This document shows positions 13,805 to 22,337 of a stretch of DNA of 28,774 bases, piece by piece. Each line of letters begins with the position of its first letter. Positions within the stretch are counted from its first letter, which is position 1. This DNA is from Treponema sp. UBA3862 (GTDB lineage Bacteria; Spirochaetota; Spirochaetia; Treponematales; Treponemataceae). The stretch lies in NCBI GenBank assembly GCA_002392405.1, contig DGGY01000052.1:1-28774 (forward strand), written 5' to 3'. Position numbers and translations under genes: made by a program. Below the pieces are notes generated by a model. That model did no database searches. It saw nothing but the letters and a program-made list of their open reading frames with translations, and was not told the origin of the DNA.

Positions 13805-15121
13805 ATGAAAAAAATCATTACCGCTTCTTCTAATCCTGAAGTAATCAATGTTGTAAAAACAGCCTGCCAGCGCTACAGAAACTATTTTGAAACAGACATC
13901 TACTCAGACACAGAACAGATTATAAACTATATTGACTATCAGATTCCTGAAATCAAGGTAATTGATTTTTCATGCACTGATGTGGATGGAAAACGCATTC
14001 TTTCTGCAATCAACGAAGACCCATGGCTTCACTTTGGAGGCATTATTGCTGTCTGCCGTGATCAGGCACAGGTACAGGAACTTGAAGCAAAAAAAGACAC
14101 AAACATTGTTGCAATCCAGACAATAAAAGATTTTACAAAGCATTTCAGCCGCCTTCTGCGCATTCTCTGGCAGAACCAGCAGTTTTTATTCAACCGCGGA
14201 ATGCAGGATGTAATCGGAGGCCAGGAAACAGGAAACTTTATCTGCGGAAACGACCCGATGGACATCCGCTTCTATACAAACTTCCTTGTAAGCTATCTTT
14301 ACAATACAAACCGCATTTCTGACGAAGACCGCTTTAACCTGCAGATGACTTTGATGGAACTCTTAACAAACGCACTTGAACACGGTAATCTTGAAATCAC
14401 CTACGAAGACAAAACAAAATGGATGAGTCAGGGAGGTGACATCCTTCAGCTCATCGGTGCGCGTGCAGCAATGCCTCAGTTCTCAGGAAGACGCATTCAT
14501 ATTTCATACGCAATCGGCAAAGTAAAATCCCGCTTTACAATCCAGGACGACGGAAACGGTTTTGACTGGAAGAGCCACATTGCAAAAAAAGAAGCAGGAA
14601 CAGAACTTCACGGCCGGGGAATCAGTCTTTCTGAAAGCCTTGTATCAGAACTCGTTTACAACGAAAAAGGAAACGAAGTAAGTTTTGAAATTACAAACCT
14701 CCGCAACACAATCAACAATGTTCCTGTAATGTTCAAGCCTTTTGATACACTCATTTACACCGACAAACAGATTGTCTGCCGCCAGAATGAAACAAGCAAC
14801 GACCTTTACTTTATTGTAGGCGGCCGCTTTGCAGTATATTCAGGAAGAAAACTCATTTCTGTCCTCACTCCAAACGACATGTTCATCGGAGAAATGGCCT
14901 TCCTCTTAAATGACCGCCGTTCAGCAACCGTCCTTGCCGTAGGAAACTGTAAGCTCATTAAGATTCCAAAACAGGACTTTCTCTCCCTCATCCGCCGCAA
15001 TCCGCACTACGGCATTTTCCTTTCAAAAATGCTCGCACAGCGTCTTGTAAAGCAGACAGGAAGAACCCTTGCCCTTTCTCATGAACTTCAGGCCTTAAAG
15101 GCAGAAAAAGGCGCAGAATAA
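13805..15121 (+). CDS. Receiver-like, histidine-kinase-type ATPase and cyclic-nucleotide-binding protein
   Basis: A 438-residue three-domain signalling protein. Residues 1-125 resemble a CheY-like receiver: the phospho-acceptor position is kept (Asp54 in VIDFS) but the usual N-terminal acidic pair is replaced by Ser-Ser, so phosphorylation is doubtful. Residues 150-300 are a GHKL ATPase: N-box ELLTNALEHGN (185-195), G1 DDGNGFD (248-254) and G2 HGRGISL (269-275), as in anti-sigma RsbW-type kinases; no phosphorylatable-His domain is present. Residues 310-415 are a cNMP-binding domain with phosphate cassette GEMAFLLNDRRSATV (362-376). It probably passes a second-messenger signal to a partner-switching pathway; the partner is unknown. 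GGAG lies 6 nt before the ATG. Next gene 12 bp downstream. Confidence 0.85.
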   Translation: MKKIITASSNPEVINVVKTACQRYRNYFETDIYSDTEQIINYIDYQIPEIKVIDFSCTDVDGKRILSAINEDPWLHFGGIIAVCRDQAQVQELEAKKDTNIVAIQTIKDFTKHFSRLLRILWQNQQFLFNRGMQDVIGGQETGNFICGNDPMDIRFYTNFLVSYLYNTNRISDEDRFNLQMTLMELLTNALEHGNLEITYEDKTKWMSQGGDILQLIGARAAMPQFSGRRIHISYAIGKVKSRFTIQDDGNGFDWKSHIAKKEAGTELHGRGISLSESLVSELVYNEKGNEVSFEITNLRNTINNVPVMFKPFDTLIYTDKQIVCRQNETSNDLYFIVGGRFAVYSGRKLISVLTPNDMFIGEMAFLLNDRRSATVLAVGNCKLIKIPKQDFLSLIRRNPHYGIFLSKMLAQRLVKQTGRTLALSHELQALKAEKGAE

Positions 15122-15133
15122 CCTTAATTAAAA

Positions 15134-16645
15134 ATGTCCCTCAACTGTAACGAAATTGATGTTATCCTCAGTGAACTGGACCTGGAAGGCTCTTTTATTC
15201 AGGAGATTGTCCAGCCTTCTTTTGATTCTATTGCCCTGTACACTTACAAACCCGGCCTACCAAAAACCGTGTACATCTGTCTTGCTTCAGGAGAATGCAG
15301 AATCAACCAGGTCACCCGTAAAATTCCTAAAAATGAAAAACCTCTCCGCTTCAATGAACTTCTTCGCTCAAAAATCAAAGGCGCAAGAATAAAGGAATGC
15401 ATCCAGCTCTCAAAAGAAAGAATCATCAAAATATCTCTGTTCCGGGAAGGTCCTTTTTACATCATGCCGGCCGCCCAGGAAAAACTTTCCGGCAAAAAAA
15501 AATCCCGGCAGGAAGATGAAACAGAAGAATTAAACCTTTACATAAGACTCTGGTCAAATGCAGGAAATATTTTTTTATGCACTAAAGATGACGTAATTTT
15601 AGACAGTTTCTACAGGAGACCTGCAAAAGGAGAAAAATCAGGCGAAAAACTCTCCCTGCCAGAGTGCACGGCATTCACTGAAACTGAAGAAGAGAAATTA
15701 CTGTCAAAATTCCCTGTACGCACCTTTGACGGACTTTCAGAAAACGGGGAATTAAGCTTTAACGAAAAGGTAGATTTATTTTATTCACAGAATTCTGCAC
15801 GAACATCACTTGAAAGCCTTCTTGAACAGACTGAAAAATGGTACTACTCGCATAAGAACAGACTTCTTCCTGCCCTTGAGAAACTTAAGGAGAAACAAAA
15901 AACTTTTGCCAGTGCCGCTCAGTGGAAACACGAAGGTGATTTGATTCTTTCCTACAGTTATCTTTTTACCGAAGGAGCCGCAGCAGGCGGCTTTATTGAA
16001 TGTACCGACTACGACACGGGAAAAACCATACGCTTAAAAGTAGACCCCAAAAAAACTGCTCAGGAAAATGCCGCAAAGTATTACGAAACCTATAAAAAAC
16101 AGTCTGGAGCTCTGGAAGAGCTTGAACACGATATATCCAGGACAGAAAAACAGCTTGAGGACCTTGAAAAACAGTACCGCTCAATGCTCAATGAGAAAAA
16201 CCCTGTCAGACTGGAGCAGATTTTACGAAAAACTTCTAAGCCAAAGCAGCAGGAGAAAAATGAACGTCCGGGGCTTATTTATGAAGTAAAGGAGTGGACA
16301 ATTCTTGCAGGCCGAGACGCCGGTGAAAACGATGAACTTTTACGGCATTATGTAAAGGGACAGGACATGTGGTTTCACACAAGAGATTATGCAGGCGGAT
16401 ACATTTTTGTAAAAGGACGGGCAGGAAAAACAATCCCGCTTGAAATAATGATTATTGCAGGAAACCTTGCCGTTCACTATTCAAAAGCAAGAAAAAACGG
16501 AGAGGCAGATTTATACTACACCCAGGTAAAGCACCTTCGCCGCGCAAAAAACGGTCCAAAAGGGCTTGTGCTTCCGACAAACGAAAAAAACCTTCACATA
16601 AAACTTGATCCGGCAGTTTTGAGGAGTCTAGAAAATGATAGATGA
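15134..16645 (+). CDS. NFACT/RqcH-like ribosome quality-control protein
   Basis: A 503-residue protein: NFACT-N domain (about 1-230), helical and coiled-coil middle (about 225-370, with ELEHDISRTEKQLEDLEKQY) and an NFACT-R domain (about 390-500) with QDMWFHTRDYAGGYIFVKG. RqcH binds stalled 50S subunits and directs Ala-tail addition to nascent chains. The B. subtilis enzyme needs an Asp-Arg pair in NFACT-N; the matching place here is SKERIIKI (Glu95-Arg96), a conservative change that could alter tailing. It could thus be an RqcH or one of the older 'fibronectin-binding-like' relatives. No ribosome site is clear; the start lies 12 bp after the signalling gene. It overlaps the next gene by 11 bp. 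Confidence 0.85.
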   Translation: MSLNCNEIDVILSELDLEGSFIQEIVQPSFDSIALYTYKPGLPKTVYICLASGECRINQVTRKIPKNEKPLRFNELLRSKIKGARIKECIQLSKERIIKISLFREGPFYIMPAAQEKLSGKKKSRQEDETEELNLYIRLWSNAGNIFLCTKDDVILDSFYRRPAKGEKSGEKLSLPECTAFTETEEEKLLSKFPVRTFDGLSENGELSFNEKVDLFYSQNSARTSLESLLEQTEKWYYSHKNRLLPALEKLKEKQKTFASAAQWKHEGDLILSYSYLFTEGAAAGGFIECTDYDTGKTIRLKVDPKKTAQENAAKYYETYKKQSGALEELEHDISRTEKQLEDLEKQYRSMLNEKNPVRLEQILRKTSKPKQQEKNERPGLIYEVKEWTILAGRDAGENDELLRHYVKGQDMWFHTRDYAGGYIFVKGRAGKTIPLEIMIIAGNLAVHYSKARKNGEADLYYTQVKHLRRAKNGPKGLVLPTNEKNLHIKLDPAVLRSLENDR

Positions 16646-17168
16646 AAAGGCTGTAGAAGAAGAAAACTCCAAACCAGCTTTTGAGCAGAAAATCAGAAAT
16701 GACTGGGCTATCTTTACCCGGTTCTGCATTAAAAACAATCTTACAGTCTCTACAATGGAAAGCTGCACGGGAGGACAGATTGCATCCCTTATTACTGACA
16801 CAGACGGAGCTTCAGCCGTTTTAAAAGGGGCCTTTGTTACTTACTGTGATGACGCTAAAATCCTTCAGGGCGTAAAAAAAGCAGCAATCGAAAAATACGG
16901 TGTCTATTCAAAGGAAACTGTACTGGAAATGGCTGAATGCTGCAGAAAAACTTATAAAGCGGATATCGGAATCGGTACAAGCGGCATTATGACAACTGGT
17001 GAAGAAGGAAAAGTATTTTTTGCAGTTGTCACAAAAGATGAAAGCATTGCCCGGAAATTAACCATTCCACCGGACAGAAACCGCCTGTTTTATAAAATGA
17101 GCACAGCACAGGCAGTTCTTACGGCATTCAAAAGCCTGAAGATTTATAAATGCAAAAAATCAGACTAA
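16635..17168 (+). CDS. pncC: PncC/CinA-C nicotinamide-nucleotide amidohydrolase-like protein
   Basis: A 177-residue protein of the CinA C-terminal family, which deamidates NMN in NAD recycling. It has the catalytic MESCTGG (Ser43), the GAFVTYCDDAKILQGV segment (Tyr70, Lys75) and YGVYSKETVLEMA. The usual glycine-rich GIAGPxGG loop reads GTSGIMTTGEEGK here, so the substrate pocket is changed; activity on NMN is less sure. About 20 extra residues precede the domain. GAGGAG lies 8 nt before the ATG, inside the preceding gene, which it overlaps by 11 bp: likely translational coupling. It stands alone, without the CinA N-terminal domain. It converges with metF. Confidence 0.82.
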   Translation: MIDEKAVEEENSKPAFEQKIRNDWAIFTRFCIKNNLTVSTMESCTGGQIASLITDTDGASAVLKGAFVTYCDDAKILQGVKKAAIEKYGVYSKETVLEMAECCRKTYKADIGIGTSGIMTTGEEGKVFFAVVTKDESIARKLTIPPDRNRLFYKMSTAQAVLTAFKSLKIYKCKKSD

Positions 17169-17217
17169 TTACACTAATACTGTACAGAAAGAACTTAACG
17201 GCTTCTTTTATCTTACC

Positions 17218-18099
17218 TTATTTATTAATTGCCTTAATGATTGAATCAACATTTCCCAAAATCGCTTCTGCAATCTCAGGCTTATTCATTGTATAAATGT
17301 GAATTCCGCGGACTCCGTTTGAAATCATGTCGATAATCTGGTCTGTTGCATAGGCAATTCCTGCCTGTTTCATAGCTTCATTGTCATTTCTGAAGCGGTC
17401 ACAGAAAGACAGCAGTTTCCGGGGAATATAGGCATTTGATAAATCTACCATGCGGTTTACCTGATTTGCATTAGTCACAGGCATGATACCTGCAATTACA
17501 GGCACGTGGATTCCAGCCGACTGAAGCCGATACAGAAATGAATAGAGCATGTCATTATCAAAAATCATCTGTGTTGTAAGAAAATCAACGCCTGCATCAA
17601 CCTTATACTTTAAATTATCAATATCTGCATCGCGGTTAGCACTCTCAGGATGTCCTTCAGGATAGCAGGCTCCGCCGACACAAAAGCCCTCTTTTTTAAG
17701 GATTGCAGCAAGATCAGAAGCATGGCAAAGGCCTGACGGAAACAGAACCTCACCTTCAGTTCTATCCTGCGGATAATCACCGCGGAGGGCTAAAATATTG
17801 TGTATATTTTTTGCTTTCAAAGTTTCTACAGTCTCAAGAAGCTGTTCTTTTGTCGAGCGGACACATGTTAAATGAGCAAGGGCTGTAGTTCCCGTCTGTT
17901 CAACGGCAGAGGCAAGTTCAGATGTATTTGTCTGGGTTGAACCGCCTGCCCCGTAAGTAATGGAAATAAAATCCGGCTTAGAAGAGCACAGACGGAGGGC
18001 AGTTTCCTTTACGGAATTAAATGCTTCCTGTTTTTTCGGCGGAAAAATTTCGAAAGATAAAGTAACTTTTTTTGAATTAAGTATTTCACTGATTTTCAT
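17218..18099 (-). CDS. metF: 5,10-methylenetetrahydrofolate reductase
   Basis: A 293-residue flavoenzyme reducing methylene-THF to 5-methyl-THF, the methyl donor for methionine synthase. TIM-barrel motifs: SFEIFPPK (catalytic Glu17), FISITYGAGGSTQTNT, AHLTCV, LALRGDYP (Asp109), CYPEGHPES, TTQMIFD and PVIAGIMP. Length is typical of bacterial MetF. No Shine-Dalgarno is seen before the ATG; a TATTTT lies 9 nt upstream on the minus strand, so a very short leader is possible. It is divergent from metH, and the gap contains a 150-bp foldback element. Coordinated expression with metH is expected, but no methionine riboswitch is visible. Confidence 0.95.
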   Translation of the reverse strand: MKISEILNSKKVTLSFEIFPPKKQEAFNSVKETALRLCSSKPDFISITYGAGGSTQTNTSELASAVEQTGTTALAHLTCVRSTKEQLLETVETLKAKNIHNILALRGDYPQDRTEGEVLFPSGLCHASDLAAILKKEGFCVGGACYPEGHPESANRDADIDNLKYKVDAGVDFLTTQMIFDNDMLYSFLYRLQSAGIHVPVIAGIMPVTNANQVNRMVDLSNAYIPRKLLSFCDRFRNDNEAMKQAGIAYATDQIIDMISNGVRGIHIYTMNKPEIAEAILGNVDSIIKAINK

Positions 18100-18150
18100 A
18101 TAAACAACAAAATAGCAGAAAGAAGTGAAAAAATCTACAGCGTGTGCAGA

Positions 18151-18300
18151 CCGTAAAAAAGTGACTGCACTCCCGCAAACGCATGTTCCTGCGCCATGCT
18201 GAAGGCAATAAGGTATCCGACTCCCTCACTTCGTTCGGTCGCGGCCTTCACAATGGCTCGGAACCTTTGCCTTTGCTCGCGTTCCGTCACTTTTTTGCGG
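18151..18300. mobile_element. 150-bp foldback (MITE-like) element between metF and metH
   Basis: The ends are inverted repeats: CCGTAAAAAAGTGAC (18151-18165) against GTCACTTTTTTGCGG (18286-18300), 14 of 15 matching. Similarity goes on inward for about 60 bp per arm (GCAAA, GTTCC, GCCAT, TGAAGGC occur in the same order in both arms), with a GC-rich centre. The element can fold into one long hairpin. It codes for nothing. No clear target-site duplication is visible. Confidence 0.6.
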
Positions 18301-18411
18301 CCAGGGTCAGAGTTATTATTTCCTGATTATCTGGATTTTTTTCAATATGACAGAATATAAGGCGTATATCCCCGCTGTTTCTTTTTACTTTTAATTTATC
18401 CTGTTTTTTTA

Positions 18412-18425
18412 TATTATTCTCAATA
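18412..18425 (+). promoter_or_regulatory. Candidate -10 box for a leaderless metH transcript
   Basis: TATTAT (18412-18417) lies 7 nt before the ATG, and no Shine-Dalgarno is present in the T-rich stretch upstream. Transcription would start at or one base before the start codon. The -35 region is weak. AT-rich context lowers certainty. Confidence 0.35.
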
Positions 18426-20977
18426 TGAAAAAAACTTTCCGTGAATACTTAAACGAACAGAATGACAAAGGCCTTCCCGTTTTTTTTGACGGCGGCATGG
18501 GAACTATGATTCAGGAAGCAGGAATCACTGACTACAATATTCCTGAAGACGTTTCCATTGAACATCCTGAAGTCATTAAATCAATTCACAGAAAGTATCT
18601 TGATGCAGGGGCAAATGTACTTACAGCGAACACTTTCGGTGCCCTTCCCCTCAAATTAAAAGACGCACGCTACAGCTGTAAAGAATATATCGAAGCCGCA
18701 GCCCGCCTTATGAAAGAAGCAGTAAAAGAAGCAGAAGAAAGCGGAAATACCCGGCCCCACTACATCGGCTGGGACACTTCCCAGATAGGACGTCTTCTTG
18801 AACCGATGGGCGATCTGACCTTTGACGAGGCCTACGATACCTACAGGAAAACTGCAGTTCTGGCAGAAAAAAACGGGTTTGAACTTGCCATCGTAGAAAC
18901 CATGGCAGACCTTCACGAAGTAAAGGCGGCAATTCTTGCAATAAAAGAAAACACCTCTCTTCCCATTGTCGCTTCAATGACTTTTCAGAAAAACCTCCGC
19001 ACCCTCACCGGTGCTGACGTTCAGACCTGCGTAACTTATCTTGAAGCCCTCCGCCCTGACGTAATCGGCTTTAACTGCGGCGGCTCTCTGGACGAAGGCG
19101 AAGAACTCTGCCGCCAGTTCTTAAAATACGCTCATCTGCCGGTTTTAGTTCAGCCGAATGCAGGTCTTCCTGTAGTGCAGAACGGAAAGGCTGTCTTTCT
19201 TGTTAAGCCTGAAAAATTTGCAGAAAGCCAGAAGAAAAACCGCCTGAACGGGGCTCTTGTTTTAGGCGGCTGCTGCGGTACAACTCCATCACACATAAAA
19301 GCCCTGGTTGAACAGGCTGAGCCTCTCGGAAAAGTTGAACAGAACTGCATAAAAGAAGCAGACAGTACAATGATCTGCTCGTACAACCAGACAGTACAGA
19401 TTGGAGGTTCTGCCGGTCCGATGATAGTCGGAGAGCGCATTAACCCTACCGGCAAAAAAAAGGTAAAAGAAGCCCTTCAGAAGCATGACATGAACTTTGT
19501 CCTCTCTGAAGCAGAAAGCCAGATTAACGCAGGCGCACAGATTCTCGATGTGAATGTTGGACTTCCTGGAATTGATGAAGCCCAGACCATGGTGGATGCA
19601 GTTAAAACAATTCAGAATGCTTTTTCAACACCGCTTCAGCTCGATTCTTCAGAAGCTCCTGTACTTGAAAAAGGCCTGCGCTATTACAACGGAAAGGCTC
19701 TCATAAACTCAGTAAACGGAAGACAGGACGTAATGGATAAAGTCTTCCCGCTCGTAAAGCACTACGGTGGCTCTGTAGTTGCCCTCTGTATTGATGAAGC
19801 AGGAATTGCTCCGACTGCAGAAGGCCGCGTCGCCGTAGCAGAAAAAATCATAAAGGAAGCCGCAAAATACGGTATTCCAGTACGCGACATCGTAATCGAT
19901 ACCTTAACCCTTACTGTAAGTTCCCAGCAGAAAGAAGCACTTGAAACCTGCCGCGCAATCACCATCCTGAAAAACAAATACGGCAGTCAGGGCATAAAAT
20001 TCATTCTGGGCGTTTCAAACATCAGTTTCGGACTTCCGCGCCGTGACATCATTAACTCACGCTTTTTTGCTATGGCTCTTTACGCAGGACTTGATGCCTG
20101 TATCATAAATCCATTAAGCCAGCCGATGATGGAAAGCTATTACGGCTACAGGGCACTCGCTTCTTACGATGAAAACTGCCTCACCTATATAACAACTTAC
20201 AACGGAACTTCAGCCCCGCTTTACGGAGTTACGGCTGAACAGCTTTCTTCTGCTCTTCCTGCAAAAAGCGAAGTCAAAAAAGATGTTGCAGCCCCGTCTT
20301 CAGCATACACTGCCCTTCCGGAAGATTTAACAGAAGACGAAAAAGCTTTAATCGATATAATCTGCAAAGGATTTAAAGATTCGTCCGCACAGGCCACTAA
20401 AAAACTCCTTGAATCAAAAGTTGAACCTGTTTCAATAATTGACCGCTGCATAGTTCCTGCCCTCGATATAGTCGGAAAGGATTTTGAAAAAGGAGTAAAA
20501 TTCCTTCCCCAGCTGCTTTTAAGCGCAGATACAGTAAGCGCTGCCTTTAGTGTAATTAAAGCCTTTTTAAAAGAAACAGGCACCCAGACTGAGTCAAAGG
20601 GCTCAATCGTCATAGCAACTGTTTTCGGCGACATTCACGATATCGGAAAAAACATCGTCAAAGCCATGCTCGAAAACTACGGCTACACTGTTATAGACCT
20701 TGGAAAAAATGTCCCTGAAGAAGAGGTAATAAAAGCAGTCCTTGATAATGACATAAAACTCGTAGGCTTAAGTGCCCTCATGACAACTACTGTAACCAAT
20801 ATGGAAAAAACCATTATATCTTTACGCTCTGCTTTAAAAGAGAAAGGAAAATCTGTTAAAATAATGGTAGGCGGTGCAGTCCTCACAGCTGATTACGCTG
20901 CCCAGATCGGTGCCGATTATTATTCAAAAGACGCAATGCAGTCTGTAGCAATAGCCAAGGAAGTTTTTAATGGATAA
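18425..20977 (+). CDS. metH: Cobalamin-dependent methionine synthase lacking the reactivation domain
   Basis: An 850-residue enzyme transferring methyl from 5-methyl-THF to homocysteine through cobalamin. Domains: homocysteine-binding barrel (1-310) with zinc ligands Cys218 (GFNCGG), Cys283 and Cys284 (LGGCCGTT); pterin-binding barrel (about 325-600) with GERINPTGKK and LDVNVG; B12 cap helices (635-715); B12-binding domain (725-850) with FGDIHDIGKN (His738 as the lower cobalt ligand) and GLSALMTTT. The roughly 330-residue AdoMet reactivation domain of E. coli-type MetH is absent and no separate gene for it is seen. It ends cleanly and overlaps the next gene by 8 bp, so this is the native end and not a truncation. 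Shorter MetH forms are known in some anaerobes. Confidence 0.95.
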   Translation: MKKTFREYLNEQNDKGLPVFFDGGMGTMIQEAGITDYNIPEDVSIEHPEVIKSIHRKYLDAGANVLTANTFGALPLKLKDARYSCKEYIEAAARLMKEAVKEAEESGNTRPHYIGWDTSQIGRLLEPMGDLTFDEAYDTYRKTAVLAEKNGFELAIVETMADLHEVKAAILAIKENTSLPIVASMTFQKNLRTLTGADVQTCVTYLEALRPDVIGFNCGGSLDEGEELCRQFLKYAHLPVLVQPNAGLPVVQNGKAVFLVKPEKFAESQKKNRLNGALVLGGCCGTTPSHIKALVEQAEPLGKVEQNCIKEADSTMICSYNQTVQIGGSAGPMIVGERINPTGKKKVKEALQKHDMNFVLSEAESQINAGAQILDVNVGLPGIDEAQTMVDAVKTIQNAFSTPLQLDSSEAPVLEKGLRYYNGKALINSVNGRQDVMDKVFPLVKHYGGSVVALCIDEAGIAPTAEGRVAVAEKIIKEAAKYGIPVRDIVIDTLTLTVSSQQKEALETCRAITILKNKYGSQGIKFILGVSNISFGLPRRDIINSRFFAMALYAGLDACIINPLSQPMMESYYGYRALASYDENCLTYITTYNGTSAPLYGVTAEQLSSALPAKSEVKKDVAAPSSAYTALPEDLTEDEKALIDIICKGFKDSSAQATKKLLESKVEPVSIIDRCIVPALDIVGKDFEKGVKFLPQLLLSADTVSAAFSVIKAFLKETGTQTESKGSIVIATVFGDIHDIGKNIVKAMLENYGYTVIDLGKNVPEEEVIKAVLDNDIKLVGLSALMTTTVTNMEKTIISLRSALKEKGKSVKIMVGGAVLTADYAAQIGADYYSKDAMQSVAIAKEVFNG

Positions 20978-21929
20978 CAAAAAACTCACCAGAAAAGAAA
21001 AAAGGGAATTAAAATTTCAGGAACGCGAATTAAAAACCTACAGCGGCCTTTATCCGTATTTCCGCATAATTCCTTCACCCCGCACTTATAAAGTTGCCTG
21101 GAAGTTTTTATATACAGTTACGAAAAATTACATGGGAACCCAGTTCCTTCAGAAGTGGGGCTTTTATCACATCCCGGTTGTAAACGTTGACTCACCGCTC
21201 GACAAAAAAATCCCGTTCACACCGTCAAAGGTTTATGTGTACATGGATTTTGTCTATCTTTTCCTGCGCCCGCTTACAATGATTATTAAGCGCTATGGAA
21301 TGAAAAAAGCAGCACGTTTCTGCAACGAATGGTTTACGGCAACAACAAAAGTCTACACAGAAGCCGGCAGGATGTATAAACACACGCTTTCTACAACAGT
21401 GCGTCCTGTCTACAAAGAAAATATTCATTTCCGCATCATCCATGCCTTTGATCCGCACCTTCTTTGTGTTCCAAGCCTCCACATTGCACTGATTGCACTT
21501 ACAACAGTTTACTTCAAAAAATTCTTCAGGGAACTTGAATTAACCGAAGCAGAATGTTTCCAGAAAAATACGGAAATCTATAATGAGGCAGTGGAAATTG
21601 CTGAATCAGTACTCTACATGAAACAGCACTCGGTAAACTGCATTCCGTCGGCCCTCTACATGATTACAAAACTCTTCCCGGAACTTTTCACACCAAACGA
21701 TGCAGTAAACTTCATCAACGACATGTTCCTTACCGCTCCTGCCATCAGCACAGAAGATGTTGCAGAAATAAAAGACCACATCTCCTTTATGTATGAAAGA
21801 CTTTTACTCGAAGGAATTGCCGCAGACGACTGGCGCGATCCTGTTATCCGCTGGATAGAAAGCTACGACTACCAGAAAGAAATCAAAGCATACGAAGAAA
21901 AACAGACTCAGGAACAGCAGAAGGATTAA
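20970..21929 (+). CDS. Unknown protein with degenerate PAP2-like motifs
   Basis: A 319-residue protein, not firmly recognised. It has the order of a PAP2 acid phosphatase: Lys137-x7-Arg-Pro (145-146), VPSLHIAL (Ser169, His171) and Ser213-x6-His220. The first motif has one residue too many, and Asp after the last His is Cys224, so the active site is unusual. Residues 90-105 and 170-182 are hydrophobic but a multi-pass membrane topology is not obvious. The N-terminus is strongly basic (KKLTRKEKRELK). It starts inside the metH stop region (ATGGATAA), so it is translationally coupled, and queD follows after 3 bp. The link to methionine or pterin metabolism is positional only. It may be treponeme-specific. 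Confidence 0.6.
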   Translation: MDNKKLTRKEKRELKFQERELKTYSGLYPYFRIIPSPRTYKVAWKFLYTVTKNYMGTQFLQKWGFYHIPVVNVDSPLDKKIPFTPSKVYVYMDFVYLFLRPLTMIIKRYGMKKAARFCNEWFTATTKVYTEAGRMYKHTLSTTVRPVYKENIHFRIIHAFDPHLLCVPSLHIALIALTTVYFKKFFRELELTEAECFQKNTEIYNEAVEIAESVLYMKQHSVNCIPSALYMITKLFPELFTPNDAVNFINDMFLTAPAISTEDVAEIKDHISFMYERLLLEGIAADDWRDPVIRWIESYDYQKEIKAYEEKQTQEQQKD

Positions 21930-21932
21930 AAG

Positions 21933-22331
21933 ATGTTTGAAGTACGGGTTAAAGACGACTTTGCCGCCGCACATTTTTTAAAAGACTACCACGGAAAATG
22001 CGAAAACCTTCACGGACATAATTACAAAGTTTATGTCCATGTTTCAGGAACACAGCTTGATGAAGGCGGAATGCTTCTTGATTTTTCAATCCTCAAAAAA
22101 GCCCTTAAAAAAGTTCTTGCTTCAATTGACCATACAAACTTGAACGACATTTCTTTTTTTAAGGATAATCCAAGCGCAGAAAGAATTGCAGTTTACATCT
22201 ACGACAGTCTGATTAAAACCTTAAGTGAAGAAGGAAAAGACCTTTCATCTTCTTCGCCTTCAGGAACAAAAATCTGCCGCATCGATGTTTTTGAAACTGA
22301 CACAAACCGCGCCCGCTACATCCCGGATTAA
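21933..22331 (+). CDS. queD: 6-carboxytetrahydropterin synthase (QueD/PTPS family)
   Basis: A 132-residue enzyme of the PTPS fold. It makes 6-carboxytetrahydropterin from dihydroneopterin triphosphate, the second step to queuosine. Zinc ligands His14, His27 and His29 (AAAHF, NLHGHNY), catalytic Cys23 (GKCENLHGH), the Asp66-His67 pair in IDHTNLN, and Glu121 (VFETDTNRARY) are all present. The C-x3-HGH pattern is that of QueD. Substrate would come from FolE2 (6264-7106), coded elsewhere in the window. It is the last gene of the metH unit; a weak ribosome site precedes it. No other queuosine gene is in view. Confidence 0.92.
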   Translation: MFEVRVKDDFAAAHFLKDYHGKCENLHGHNYKVYVHVSGTQLDEGGMLLDFSILKKALKKVLASIDHTNLNDISFFKDNPSAERIAVYIYDSLIKTLSEEGKDLSSSSPSGTKICRIDVFETDTNRARYIPD

Positions 22332-22337
22332 TTCTCT

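Noticed and set aside
18301..18424. SAM or cobalamin riboswitch before metH
   Set aside because: No riboswitch core (for example a B12 box) was found, and the short distance from the likely -10 box to the ATG leaves no room for a leader.
18425..20977. metH as a truncated pseudogene
   Set aside because: It ends cleanly after the B12 domain with all catalytic motifs intact and is tightly coupled to the next gene, so the short form seems native.
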